From contig NZ_JAPDPD010000013.1 of assembly GCF_026283965.1 (NCBI RefSeq), positions 99,418-163,417 on the forward strand: a stretch of DNA of 64,000 nucleotides. Direction: 5' to 3'. Under the pieces are notes generated by a model. It ran no database searches and was not told where the DNA came from. It saw only the letters and a list, made by a program, of their open reading frames with translations. Shown here one piece after another: positions 39,797-48,865 of the stretch. The position numbers and the translations under genes were made by a program. The stretch's first letter is position 1; the number at the start of each line of letters is the position of its first letter. This DNA is from Dyella subtropica (GTDB lineage Bacteria; Pseudomonadota; Gammaproteobacteria; Xanthomonadales; Rhodanobacteraceae).

Positions 39797-41167
39797 ATGC
39801 ATCACCGTCGCATTCGTCCTGTTGCCATCTTGCTCACCGCCCTGCTCGCTGCTCTGCCCCTTGCCAGTCGTGCCGCACTGCCACCAGTCGTTGACGGACA
39901 AGTGCTGCCGTCGCTGGCGCCGATGCTGGAGAAGGTGACGCCGGCGGTGGTGAATATCTCCACCAAGACGCGGGTGCAGGTGCGCGACCCGTTCTTCGAC
40001 GACCCGATGTTCCGCCAGTTCTTCGGCCTGCCCGGCGCGCAGCGCCAGCGCGTTGCGCAGAGTCTGGGTTCGGGCGTGATCGTGGATGCGGCCAAGGGTT
40101 ATGTACTGACCAACAACCATGTGGTGGGCGGCGCGGACGACATCACGGTGACCTTGCAAGATGGGCGCGACTTCAAGGGCAAGCTGATCGGCACCGACCC
40201 GGACACGGATGTGGCGGTGGTGCAGATTCAAGCCACGGGGCTGCAGGCGCTGCCGATGGCGGATTCGTCGAAGCTGCGCGTGGGTGATTTTGTGGTGGCG
40301 GTAGGCGACCCGTTCGGGTTGGGGCAGACGGTGACGTCGGGCATCGTCTCGGCGCTGCAGCGCTCGGGCCTGGGTGGCACGGGCTATCAGAACTTCATCC
40401 AGACCGATGCCTCGATCAATCCGGGCAACTCGGGCGGTGCGCTGGTGAATCTGCGCGGCGAGCTGGTGGGCATCAACACCATGATCTTCTCGCCCTCGGG
40501 CGGCAACGTGGGCATCGGCTTTGCTATTCCCACCGATTTGAGCCGTGAGGTGATGCAGCAACTCATCGCGCACGGCAAGGTGAGCCGCGGCAACCTGGGC
40601 CTGGAAACGCAGGACATCACGCCGCGCATCGCCCAGGTGTTGGGCCTGAAGAACACCAGTGGCGTGGTGGTGACGCGGGTGAGTACGGGTTCCGCGGCGG
40701 ATGGTGCGGATATCCAGATCGGCGACGTGCTCACTGCCATCGACGGCAAGCCGCTGCGCAACGCGCAGGAGCTGCGCAATGCCGAGGGCCTGTTGCCGGT
40801 GGGTAGCGCCGTGAAGCTGAGCGTGCAACGCAATGGCACCACGCGCGACGTGCTCGCCAAGCTCACGCCAGAAAAACTGGCCACGCTGGAAGGTGCAAGC
40901 TTGGATGCGCGCCTGGCCGGCGTGACGTTCAGTGAGCTGTCGCAGAACCTGCGCAGCCAAGGTGTGGGTGGCGTGTCGGTGGGTGCAGTGCGCGCCGGCA
41001 GCCGTGCGGCACAAGCGGGATTGAGCGCCAACGATATCGTGATCGGCGTCGGCAACCTGCGCATTCCCAACCTGAGCACTCTGAAGCGCCTGACAGGAGT
41101 GAACCCACGCCAACTGGTGCTGGTGGTGTCGGGGGATGAAGGCGTGCGCTACATCGACATCCGCTGA
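39797..41167 (+). CDS. Periplasmic HtrA/Deg-type serine protease
   Basis: 456 aa with a 26-residue signal peptide. Clears misfolded periplasmic and outer-membrane proteins. The trypsin-like domain (about 35-265) has the triad in LTNNHVVG (His), DPDTDVAVVQI (Asp) and DASINPGNSGGALV (Ser). PDZ1 (about 270-360) starts GNLGLETQDITP and PDZ2 (about 370-455) contains VGGVSVGAVRAGSRAAQ. AAGGAG lies 7 nt upstream of the ATG at 39797. It could be DegP or DegQ/MucD; the family is certain. Confidence 0.92.
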   Translation: MHHRRIRPVAILLTALLAALPLASRAALPPVVDGQVLPSLAPMLEKVTPAVVNISTKTRVQVRDPFFDDPMFRQFFGLPGAQRQRVAQSLGSGVIVDAAKGYVLTNNHVVGGADDITVTLQDGRDFKGKLIGTDPDTDVAVVQIQATGLQALPMADSSKLRVGDFVVAVGDPFGLGQTVTSGIVSALQRSGLGGTGYQNFIQTDASINPGNSGGALVNLRGELVGINTMIFSPSGGNVGIGFAIPTDLSREVMQQLIAHGKVSRGNLGLETQDITPRIAQVLGLKNTSGVVVTRVSTGSAADGADIQIGDVLTAIDGKPLRNAQELRNAEGLLPVGSAVKLSVQRNGTTRDVLAKLTPEKLATLEGASLDARLAGVTFSELSQNLRSQGVGGVSVGAVRAGSRAAQAGLSANDIVIGVGNLRIPNLSTLKRLTGVNPRQLVLVVSGDEGVRYIDIR

Positions 41168-41171
41168 TGTG

Positions 41172-41194
41172 CAGGAGCGCACAGGGTGCGCTCC
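41172..41194. repeat. Palindrome related to the 39535 element
   Basis: AGGAGCGCAC-AGG-GTGCGCTCCT lies 4 bp after the protease stop codon and may serve as its terminator-like hairpin. Confidence 0.5.
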
Positions 41195-41412
41195 TTCGGT
41201 GAAGTGTCGCAGCGGGGCTTGATTCGGTGACGACAGGCTGAACCACGATGCGATCACGCGCACATCACGGCGCTTTCCTTAACGCAAGCGCGTGAACTCG
41301 CTTGATGTTTCGCCAGCGGACGGATGAAATACCAAGGCTTCACCCATCTATGCGCGCCATTGACGGCAGTACGCAGTCCTTACTCAGTCGAACCCCGGGG
41401 TTTCCCAACACT

Positions 41413-42645
41413 ATGTCCTTCCGTCTCGCACGCATCCTTTCCGTGGCGCTGATTGGCGTCTGCGCCGCCACTGCGGTGGTCGCCGCACCCAAAGCCAAAA
41501 CCTCCAGCAAGAAATCCGCCCAGCCTGCCGTCCCCGCCCTGGTGTGGCGCGGCGATGTCGCCACCGCGCGCGGCATCGTGACCGACGTGGCCAAGGCCTA
41601 TGAAAAGGCCGGCAAGGGCAAGATCGAAGTGCAGCCCTTCAACACGGCCTCCGGCCTGGATGCGGTCGCCAGGGGCTCGGCGGATTTCGCCGGCAGCGCG
41701 CGCGGCCCCGATGGCACGGCGGAAAGCAGCCTGCAGTTCACGCCCGTAGCGTGGGATGCGCTGGTGATGATCACCTACCCGTCCAACCCTGTGAGCAGCC
41801 TCACGCTGAAGCAGGTGCATGACATCTACTACGGCAAAATCACCAATTGGAAAGATGTGGGCGGCCGCGATGAGCCGATCGATCTTTATGCCGTGGCCAG
41901 CCCGGGCGACGGCGTGGAATACAGCCTGCGCAAGCTGCTGTTTGGTCGTGGCAACCAGCCGGTGGCCGCGCCGCGTTTGTACGTGAATACCGCGAAGTTG
42001 GAAGAAGCGGTGGCGCTCGATCCCAAGGCGATGGGTGTGACCACGCTGGCCGGCATCAACGGCAACAGCAAGGTCAAGATGATCCACATCAACGGCACGC
42101 CGGCGAGCACGGCGACGGTGAAGGATGGCAGCTACCCGCTGTTCATTCCGGTGTACCTGATCACCAACGAGAGCAGCCCGAAGGCCGCGCAGGTGCACAC
42201 CTTTATCGAATTCCTCAGCACCGACCCGGTGCGCACCATTGCTCGTCAGCATCAGCTGGTACCGTATGACGAGGCTCCGGCGCTGGTCGACCTCGACAGG
42301 TCGCGCCGCCCGACGATCCTCGCCGAAGTCGGCGCCCGCCCGGTAGCCGAAGAGCCGGCGCCGGTCGCTGCACCGGGTGCGACGTACGCCGCGCGCTCCG
42401 CAATCGCCCCGACCTCGGAGCACACTCAAGAGGCCAAGCAGGCACTCGAAACGCGCAATGAAGAAAGCGCTGCCAAGAAGGCCGAAGCCAGCGCGGATGC
42501 CAAGACCTATACCGTGGTCAAGGGCGACACGCTGTCGGTGATCGCCAAGAAGTTCTCGGCAACCGTGTCCGACCTGCGTAGCTGGAATGGCCTGAAGAAC
42601 GACAACGTGCGCATCGGCCAGGTGCTGAAGGTCAGCGCGCAGTAG
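41413..42645 (+). CDS. PstS-like substrate-binding protein fused to LysM
   Basis: 410 aa from the ATG at 41413; upstream in-frame starts precede a poorer leader. The signal peptide is about 26 residues (ILSVALIGVCAATAVVAAP). Residues about 40-290 form a phosphate-binding-like domain (PBP_like_2): GSADFAGSARGPDG, VAWDALVMITYPSNPVSSLT, DIYYGKITNWKDVGGRDEPI and SPGDGVEYSLRKLLF. An Ala/Glu-rich linker leads to one C-terminal LysM (YTVVKGDTLSVIAKKFSATV), a peptidoglycan-binding module. No ABC transporter genes lie nearby, so phosphate import is doubtful; a wall-bound phosphate scavenger or sensor is possible. Confidence 0.8.
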   Translation: MSFRLARILSVALIGVCAATAVVAAPKAKTSSKKSAQPAVPALVWRGDVATARGIVTDVAKAYEKAGKGKIEVQPFNTASGLDAVARGSADFAGSARGPDGTAESSLQFTPVAWDALVMITYPSNPVSSLTLKQVHDIYYGKITNWKDVGGRDEPIDLYAVASPGDGVEYSLRKLLFGRGNQPVAAPRLYVNTAKLEEAVALDPKAMGVTTLAGINGNSKVKMIHINGTPASTATVKDGSYPLFIPVYLITNESSPKAAQVHTFIEFLSTDPVRTIARQHQLVPYDEAPALVDLDRSRRPTILAEVGARPVAEEPAPVAAPGATYAARSAIAPTSEHTQEAKQALETRNEESAAKKAEASADAKTYTVVKGDTLSVIAKKFSATVSDLRSWNGLKNDNVRIGQVLKVSAQ

Positions 42646-42675
42646 GAGCCCGTTTGTGGCCTCCCCGTGGCCCGC

Positions 42676-42776
42676 GTTGTCGTTGAGTGGCAGTCAGGTG
42701 GTAGCGCGTGGCGCAGCGCCTGGCTGGCTGCCAGGCCAAGCCGCGCGCTGCCGCATGGCGGCCACTCAACGACAAC
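42676..42776. repeat. 16-bp perfect inverted repeat
   Basis: GTTGTCGTTGAGTGGC (42676-42691) and GCCACTCAACGACAAC (42761-42776) enclose 69 bp that contains further G/C-rich self-complementary segments. It lies in the 275-bp gap between the LysM fusion and the HAD gene. Confidence 0.5.
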
Positions 42777-42920
42777 CCTCCGGGCCAGCTCTGGTTGCGC
42801 ACAGGCCGGCATCATCACTCAGTCGTGTACCGACGTACACTCCTTCGTTCTTCCTTGTCCCGCACGTAACCAGAGCCGGCGCGGGCTACGGGAAGACCAT
42901 AAACAGGCTCCAGCGCTGAC

Positions 42921-43625
42921 GTGCGCATCCTCGCTCTCACGCTGGATCTCGACGACACCCTGTGGCCGGTACTGCCGGCCCTGGAACGCGCCGACCGCGA
43001 GCTGGATGCGTACCTGCGCCAGCACTACCCTGACGTAGCGCGCGCATGGTCCATCCCGGCCATGCGCGCCCTGCGTGCCCAGGTGGCAATCGAACGCACC
43101 GACCTGGCCCACGACTTCACCGCGCAGCGCCATATCACCATGCAGCGCGCGTTCGCTGCCTGCGGCATCGCCGAGGCGCCGCTGGAAGCGTTGTGGGAGG
43201 TCTACTTCACCGCCCGCAACAGCGTGGAGTTGTATGCAGACAGCCTGCCCGCGCTGAAGCGCATCACCGCCAGCCGCCCGGTGGCCAGCCTGACCAACGG
43301 CAACGCGGACCTCGACCTGATCGGCATTCGTGCGCACTTCGCGCACCACATCTGCGCACGCGACACCGGCGCAGCCAAGCCGGATCGACGCATCTTCACT
43401 ACCGCAGCCGAACGCCTGGGCGTGATGCCCGGCGAGATCCTGCACGTCGGCGACGATCCGGAGCTCGATGTGGTCGGCGCGCGCGAAGCCGGATTGCGTA
43501 CGGCGTGGATCAATCGCGAGCGACATCCCTGGCCCGGTGCGATGGGCCCTGCACCCGATCTCGACCTGCCGGATATGGGTGCGCTGGCCGACTGGCTGGA
43601 TGCGCACCCCGCTAGCCCAGCGTAG
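42921..43625 (+). CDS. HAD-superfamily phosphatase (YigB-like)
   Basis: 234 aa beginning at a GTG. The four HAD motifs are present: DLDDTLWP (nucleophile Asp), ASLTNGN (motif II), AAKPDRRIF (motif III Lys) and HVGDDPELDVVGAREAGL (motif IV). The cap between motifs I and II is helical (subclass C1). The closest recognisable relatives are YigB-type FMN/sugar-phosphate phosphatases; substrate not assignable. The next gene (M17 aminopeptidase) is 80 bp downstream on the same strand. Confidence 0.85.
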   Translation: MRILALTLDLDDTLWPVLPALERADRELDAYLRQHYPDVARAWSIPAMRALRAQVAIERTDLAHDFTAQRHITMQRAFAACGIAEAPLEALWEVYFTARNSVELYADSLPALKRITASRPVASLTNGNADLDLIGIRAHFAHHICARDTGAAKPDRRIFTTAAERLGVMPGEILHVGDDPELDVVGAREAGLRTAWINRERHPWPGAMGPAPDLDLPDMGALADWLDAHPASPA

Positions 43626-43705
43626 GCATCACACGCGAAAGCGCGCATCATTTACCTCCATTGTCTTTGCAAACAGGCGTGCTGCCGCACGTCGAATGGA
43701 GCCCC

Positions 43706-45085
43706 ATGTCCGCACTGATCGAACGCAAATCCGGCGACCGCCAGAGCATCGCCATCGAAACTGTTGATGCCGCGCACTTCACGGCAAGCAAGCGCCGCCT
43801 CAGCGCCGCGCAGCGACGCTGGCTGACCGAAACCGGTTTCGAACCTGCGCCCGGCGCTTTTGCCTTGCTGTCCGACGCCAACGGCAAACTGGTGCGCGTG
43901 CTGGCTGGTGTAGATGTGTCGGATGCGCTGGGTGCACTTGCCCACCTGCCACGCCTGTTGCCGGAAGGCAGCTATTACCTCGCCGCCGAGGGTGTACTCG
44001 CCGATCCGTTGCAAGCGGCCTTGGGCTGGGCCCTGGGCGCGTACGAATTCACCCGCTACCGCAAAGCCAAGCGTGCGCCAGCCAAGCTCGCCGTGCCGGT
44101 CGCCGACCTGCAGCTGCTCACGCCACTGGTGGAAGCCACCGCGCAGGTGCGCGACTTGGTCAACACACCCACCGAAGACATGGGCCCGAAGCACCTCGCC
44201 GAAGCGGTGAACCAGCTCGGCAAGACCTACAAGGCCAAGGTGCGCGAATGGGTAGGCGACGAACTGCTCAAGGCCAACTTCCCCACCATCCACGCGGTGG
44301 GCCGCGCCAGCCATCGCTCGCCGCGCTTGATCGAGCTGAGCTGGGGCAAGGCCGATCATCCGAAGTTGGCGGTGATCGGCAAGGGCGTGTGCTTCGACAC
44401 CGGCGGCCTGGACCTCAAGCCTTCCGACGGCATGCGCTGGATGAAGAAGGACATGGGCGGCGCCGCGCATGCCATCGCGCTGGCGCGCCTGATCATGGAA
44501 GCGAAACTGCCGGTTCGTCTGACCTTGCTGATTCCCGCCGTCGAAAACGCCGTGAGCGGCAACGCACTACGCCCAGGCGAAGTGGTGATCACGCGTGCCG
44601 GCCTTAGCGTGGAAATCGACAACACCGATGCGGAAGGCCGTCTGGTGCTGTGCGATGCACTGGCTTATGCGAGCGAGCAGCAGCCTGATCTGATCGTCGA
44701 CTTCGCTACGCTCACGGGTGCTGCGCGCGTGGCGCTGGGCCCCGATCTGCCCGCGCTATTCGCCAATCGCGATGAACTGGCCGATGGCGTGATAGCCGCC
44801 GGTCGCGTGGTGAACGATCCGCTGTGGCGTCTGCCGCTGTGGCGTCCGTATCGCAAGATGCTTGAGTCCTACCTTGCCGATTTCGCCAATGCGGGCGCGT
44901 CGCGTCATGCGGGCGCGATTACCGCTGCGCTGTATTTGGAGCGCTTTGTGCCGGAGACCACGGCATGGATGCATTTGGATACGTATGCGTGGAATGACGC
45001 GGATCGGCCCGGGCGTCCACGGGGTGGTGAGGCGATGGGGTTGAGAGCGTTCTTTGCTTTCCTGCAGCAGCGGTATTCGCGCTGA
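43706..45085 (+). CDS. M17 leucyl aminopeptidase family protein
   Basis: 459 aa from the ATG at 43706 with GGAG upstream. Two-metal exopeptidase that removes N-terminal residues. Metal ligands and catalytic Lys lie in IGKGVCFDTGGLDLKP; MKKDMGGAAH and the signature NTDAEGRLVLCDALAY follow, then DFATLTGAARVALG. The N-terminal about 160 residues form the hexamer-forming regulatory domain, which diverges from E. coli PepA, so it may belong to the PepB-like or other M17 branch. Cytoplasmic (no signal). It ends just before a dispersed repeat. Confidence 0.9.
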   Translation: MSALIERKSGDRQSIAIETVDAAHFTASKRRLSAAQRRWLTETGFEPAPGAFALLSDANGKLVRVLAGVDVSDALGALAHLPRLLPEGSYYLAAEGVLADPLQAALGWALGAYEFTRYRKAKRAPAKLAVPVADLQLLTPLVEATAQVRDLVNTPTEDMGPKHLAEAVNQLGKTYKAKVREWVGDELLKANFPTIHAVGRASHRSPRLIELSWGKADHPKLAVIGKGVCFDTGGLDLKPSDGMRWMKKDMGGAAHAIALARLIMEAKLPVRLTLLIPAVENAVSGNALRPGEVVITRAGLSVEIDNTDAEGRLVLCDALAYASEQQPDLIVDFATLTGAARVALGPDLPALFANRDELADGVIAAGRVVNDPLWRLPLWRPYRKMLESYLADFANAGASRHAGAITAALYLERFVPETTAWMHLDTYAWNDADRPGRPRGGEAMGLRAFFAFLQQRYSR

Positions 45086-45107
45086 GCTTCTTTGGGAAAG
45101 TGAAGCC

Positions 45108-45235
45108 TTATCGCAAGGGCCTACCCCTCCCCAGCCCTCCCCTGCAAGCAAGGGAGGGGGCGGTCTTTGCAAGCCTTTAGCCCCTCCCCTTGCTTGCAGG
45201 GGGAGGCTGGGAGGGGGTAGGCCCTTGCGACAGCC
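45108..45235. repeat. MITE-like repeat core (no terminal ends)
   Basis: Two arms in inverted orientation (CGCAAGGGCCTACCCCTCC ... GGGGGTAGGCCCTTGCG) with GCAAGCAAGGGAGG and CCTTGCTTGCAGGGGG inside. The CTCAGCT ends seen in other copies are missing. It overlaps the 3' end of the DUF559 gene. Confidence 0.6.
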
Positions 45236-45566
45236 TCTCCAACTCCCGCCATATCTCCTCCAACACCTCATCCGTGCGCAATAGCACATCGTCATTCCAA
45301 AACCGCCGCACGCGGTAACCCAACCGCCCCAACTTGGTCGTGCGCTCCGCGTCGTAGGCCTGCGCATCAAGATGCTGCCCTCCGTCGAGTTCGACGATCA
45401 ATCGCGCAGAGATGCAGACGAAGTCGACGATGTATCCCGCTAGCGGGTATTGGCGTCGAAATTTATATTTGGCTATTTGTTCGCGTTGCAGGAAACGCCA
45501 TAGGTGGCGCTCCGCATCGGTGCTGTTGTTGTGCAGGTCGCGAGCACGTTGGCGGATGAGTTGCAT
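45177..45566 (-). CDS. DUF559 (Vsr-like endonuclease fold) protein
   Basis: 129 aa. DUF559 proteins share the PD-(D/E)XK fold of Vsr mismatch endonucleases. Core motifs are LWRFLQREQIAKYKFRRQYP, YIVDFVCISARLIVELDGGQH (catalytic Asp and Glu) and GYRVRRFWNDDVL. The last about 20 residues (SQGPTPSQPPPASKGRG) are read from the dispersed repeat, so the original stop has probably been displaced. Role in DNA repair or restriction not known. Confidence 0.8.
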   Translation of the reverse strand: MQLIRQRARDLHNNSTDAERHLWRFLQREQIAKYKFRRQYPLAGYIVDFVCISARLIVELDGGQHLDAQAYDAERTTKLGRLGYRVRRFWNDDVLLRTDEVLEEIWRELERLSQGPTPSQPPPASKGRG

Positions 45567-45665
45567 GTGGACTCCTTGCAGATGGGCTGTAAAGAGTTAT
45601 CCGTTGCTGGCTGTGCGCCGCTAGCGGATATGAGCGCGAGCGGATGTCATCCAGAGCCTACGTCG

Positions 45666-45735
45666 TGAGAGGGCGTCGCAAGGGCTTACCCCCTCTCAGC
45701 CTCCCCCTGCAAGCAAGGGGAGGAGCTAAAAGCCC
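45666..45735. repeat. MITE-like repeat, half copy
   Basis: CGCAAGGGCTTACCCCCTC, then CCTCCCCCTGCAAGCAAGGG: one arm of the family, upstream of the M1 aminopeptidase gene. A shorter scrap (TCGCAAGGGCTTATCCCTCC) follows that gene at 47668-47687. Confidence 0.5.
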
Positions 45736-45833
45736 TCGCCCCTTACGTTCGGACATCGCCGGCATGACCTTCGGCGATGTCGCGTGCCGGCGTTCGCTGC
45801 CATCCTTGGGGCTTCGCCCATCGAGACCCGCTC

Positions 45834-47585
45834 ATGACGAACCCTCGCCCCCGCCTGCTCGCCCTTGGGCTGGCCACCTTGCTCGCCACCAGCGCTGTCT
45901 GGGCGGCTGACACGACCACCAAAGCGCCCACCCAGCCACCGATCAGCGCACAGACACAGCGCTCGGGCGGCACGATGCCGGCGGAGCAGCGTCGACTGAA
46001 TTTCGATCATGCCGAGCTGCATTTCACGGTGGACCCGGCCAAGCAGAGCTTGGACGCCATGGCGCGGCTCACCTTCAGCGCGCGCGAAGCGACCGACGTG
46101 CTGCTGCTCGATTTGGATCACAACCTGACGATCAGCGGCATCTCGCTGGATGGGACAGCGCTCGCGACTACGGCCTGGAGCAATCCGGACGGTCGTCTGC
46201 GTATCCAGCTACCTAAGCCCCTGGCCAAGGATGGCAAGACCACGGTGGAGATCCGCTACGGCGGCAAGCCGCATGTGGCGCAGCGTGCGCCGTGGGATGG
46301 CGGCTTCGTGTGGAGCCATACCGAAGACGGTCAACCGTGGATCGCCACGGCGGTGGAGGGTGAAGGCTGCGATCTGTTCTGGCCGTGTATCGATCAGCCG
46401 CAGGGCAAGCCCGATCTGGTCGACACTTACATCACCGTACCCAAGACGCTCGCTGCGCCAGGCAACGGTGAGTTGGTGGATATCAAGGACGAGGGCGCGA
46501 ACCATATCTATCACTGGCGCGCCAAGCACCCGACGACTTACGCCATCTCCCTCAACATCGGTCCGTTCGAGGTGCTGAAGGGCGATTACCGCAGCCGCTA
46601 CGGCAATACGATTCCGATGCAGATGTGGTATCTGCGCGGTCACGAAGCACAGGCGAAGCAGCTGTTTGGCGAGTTCCCGCGCATGCTGGATTTCTTCGAA
46701 GCGCAGATCGGCCCCTACCCGTTTGGCGACGAGAAGATGGGCGTGGTGGAAACGCCGCACTTGGGTATGGAGCACCAGACCATCAATGCCTACGGCAACG
46801 GTTATCAGCGCAGCGAGTACGGCTTCGACTGGCTGCTGCAGCATGAGTTTTCGCATGAGTGGTTCGGCAACCAGGTGACCAACACCGATTGGGACGACAT
46901 GTGGCTCCATGAGAGCTTCGGCACCTACATGCAGCCGCTGTACAGCCAGTACCTCTACGGCGACATGCCGTATTTCTCCATGCTGCAGAACGAACGCACC
47001 ATGGTGAAGAACGCCTACCCGGTCGTGGCGGGCCGCAGCCAGTTCGAGCACGAGGTGTACGACGCCGATCACGGTCCCGGCAACGACATCTACTACAAGG
47101 GCTCGCTGGCGCTGCACACGCTGCGGCAGATGATCGGCGATCGGATGTTCTTCGATACCGTGCGTCGCCTGGTCTATGGCCGCCCAGACCCCAAGCCGGG
47201 CAACTTCGCGCCGCACTATGCGACGACGAAGGACTACATCGACATCGTCAATCAAGTAACCGGACGCGATCTGCGCTGGTTCTTCGACGTCTATCTCTAT
47301 GAAGCGGCGTTGCCGAAGCTGGATGTGAAGCACGAGGGCGACGTGCTCAACTTGCGCTGGGAGGTGCCACACGGCAAACCGTTCCCGATGCCGATCGAAG
47401 TGCAGGTGGGAGACACGTTGCGAACGGTGCCGATGACCAACGGCGAAGGTCATGTCGACGCGCCAGCGGGGGCGCTGGTGATCGTCGACCCGCGCAGCAA
47501 GGTGCTGCGCGAGTTGCCGCATATTCCGGAGTTCCAGCAGTGGAAGAAGGAACAGGCCGCCAAGAAGGCGAAGGCGACCAAGTAA
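45834..47585 (+). CDS. Exported M1-family metallo-aminopeptidase
   Basis: 583 aa from the ATG at 45834, with a signal peptide (LLALGLATLLATSAVWA). The zinc site is HEFSHEWFGN, with Glu in LHESFGTY 18 residues on; the substrate-binding GMEHQ motif precedes it. The N-terminal about 220 residues are the beta-saddle domain of M1 enzymes. The protein is shorter than PepN and ends with a small beta-domain and Lys-rich tail (KKEQAAKKAKATK), like the secreted M1 peptidases of Xanthomonadales. Likely periplasmic peptide degradation. Confidence 0.9.
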   Translation: MTNPRPRLLALGLATLLATSAVWAADTTTKAPTQPPISAQTQRSGGTMPAEQRRLNFDHAELHFTVDPAKQSLDAMARLTFSAREATDVLLLDLDHNLTISGISLDGTALATTAWSNPDGRLRIQLPKPLAKDGKTTVEIRYGGKPHVAQRAPWDGGFVWSHTEDGQPWIATAVEGEGCDLFWPCIDQPQGKPDLVDTYITVPKTLAAPGNGELVDIKDEGANHIYHWRAKHPTTYAISLNIGPFEVLKGDYRSRYGNTIPMQMWYLRGHEAQAKQLFGEFPRMLDFFEAQIGPYPFGDEKMGVVETPHLGMEHQTINAYGNGYQRSEYGFDWLLQHEFSHEWFGNQVTNTDWDDMWLHESFGTYMQPLYSQYLYGDMPYFSMLQNERTMVKNAYPVVAGRSQFEHEVYDADHGPGNDIYYKGSLALHTLRQMIGDRMFFDTVRRLVYGRPDPKPGNFAPHYATTKDYIDIVNQVTGRDLRWFFDVYLYEAALPKLDVKHEGDVLNLRWEVPHGKPFPMPIEVQVGDTLRTVPMTNGEGHVDAPAGALVIVDPRSKVLRELPHIPEFQQWKKEQAAKKAKATK

Positions 47586-47690
47586 GCGACTAGCCCAACT
47601 GCGGTGGCGGCAGGCGGTCTTCCGTCGTGCCGCCGCCCAGCGCGTTGCGGAAGCGCTGCAAGTTTCGCAAGGGCTTATCCCTCCCCAACC

Positions 47691-48653
47691 TCAAACACCG
47701 CTGTACGCAGCCGGCACATAGGGCATCCAGCTAATGCCACTGAACCAGCGCAATTTGAGATACGCCGGCAAACCCAGAACCAGGGACCACCGATTCACCG
47801 GATGGATATCGTTCCTCGCCACCTGTAGTGCGTCATGAGGCAGGTCAAAACCCTCCCTGCCATCGGCCCTCATCCAGCGCACCAGGCCACGCATGGCTCC
47901 ACGACGCTGCCGCTGCGCGCGGATCGCATCCTCATAGGGGAACGTGGCGTCGCGACCATGCTCCCGAAATAGCCGCTCTTGCCAGACGAACAACGACTGC
48001 AGCTTAGGGTGGTGACTGAAGTGCGGAACGATGCGCAACGGCCGCAATAGTGAGGCGAGCGTCAGGTCTGCCGCCGTGAATTGTTCGCCTACCAGGAACC
48101 GGTCACGCTCAAGCTTCTCAGCGAGGGGAAGCAGCAGCGCTTCCAACGCTTCGTAGACTCCATCCTGCTGGTTGCGATGAAAGCGGAAACGCAGCGTCAA
48201 CATCATGCCGAGCACCGGCGCGGCCAGCCTGCGCCAGCCACGGCGTGTGAACAGGCCGCCGCATACGTTGGGCATGAATAGCTGCGCCAGCGTCTGCGGA
48301 CACTCCATGATGACCTGGGTGTAGCCGAGACGGCGGGCATACAGCCCGAGCGTAGAGTCGAGCCTCAACATCCATTGCCATGCTTGTTCGCGCTCTACGG
48401 GATCGAGCGGAAACAATCGCCGCTCGGGATACGCCTCATCCAGATAGCGGATGATCGGTGACGAATCGCTGATCGCCACACCAGTAGCGGTGTCGTGAAT
48501 CAGGGGCACGGTCTGGGGGCAGTCGAAGCGTTGCATTTCCTTCTTGGTGAACGCGACGATATCGATACCGCGCCAGGGCAGCCGTTTGAAATCCAGCGCC
48601 CACCGCACCTTCTCCACGTAGTGCGACCAGTGCAGCTTGTATAGCTCGATCAT
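47691..48653 (-). CDS. Glutathione S-transferase-like protein with C-terminal extension
   Basis: 320 aa from the ATG at 48653, with GGAGG about 8 nt upstream; the longer frame reads into repeat DNA. The N-terminal thioredoxin-like domain (MIELYKLHWSHYVEKVRWAL, QTVPLIHD, ISDSSPIIRYLDEAYP) is a GST fold; the SDS triplet and cis-Pro are present. The helical C-terminal domain follows (FTAADLTLASLLRPLRIV). A further about 70 residues beyond normal GST length are unusual. Substrate unknown. Confidence 0.8.
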   Translation of the reverse strand: MIELYKLHWSHYVEKVRWALDFKRLPWRGIDIVAFTKKEMQRFDCPQTVPLIHDTATGVAISDSSPIIRYLDEAYPERRLFPLDPVEREQAWQWMLRLDSTLGLYARRLGYTQVIMECPQTLAQLFMPNVCGGLFTRRGWRRLAAPVLGMMLTLRFRFHRNQQDGVYEALEALLLPLAEKLERDRFLVGEQFTAADLTLASLLRPLRIVPHFSHHPKLQSLFVWQERLFREHGRDATFPYEDAIRAQRQRRGAMRGLVRWMRADGREGFDLPHDALQVARNDIHPVNRWSLVLGLPAYLKLRWFSGISWMPYVPAAYSGV

Positions 48654-48814
48654 GACCCGCCTCCGTGAGTGGTTCTGCACGGATGGGGATGCCGTTGATC
48701 TGATGCAAGGCGACGGTCGGCGCATGCGCGCTATCGCAAGCACCCACCCCTCACCCCAACCCTCTCCCCGTGCACAAATCGGTGAACGAGGGAGAGGGAG
48801 CTGGGAGTTGCGCA

Positions 48815-48842
48815 CAAAAAAAGGCGGCGCATATGCGCCACC
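48815..48842 (-). terminator. Rho-independent terminator of the tail-specific protease gene
   Basis: On the minus strand GGTGGCGCAT-ATGCGCCGCC forms a near-perfect stem followed by TTTTTTTG, 24 bp after the stop codon of the gene at 48866. Confidence 0.8.
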
Positions 48843-48865
48843 CTTTTCGTTTCAAGCTGCGTTGG

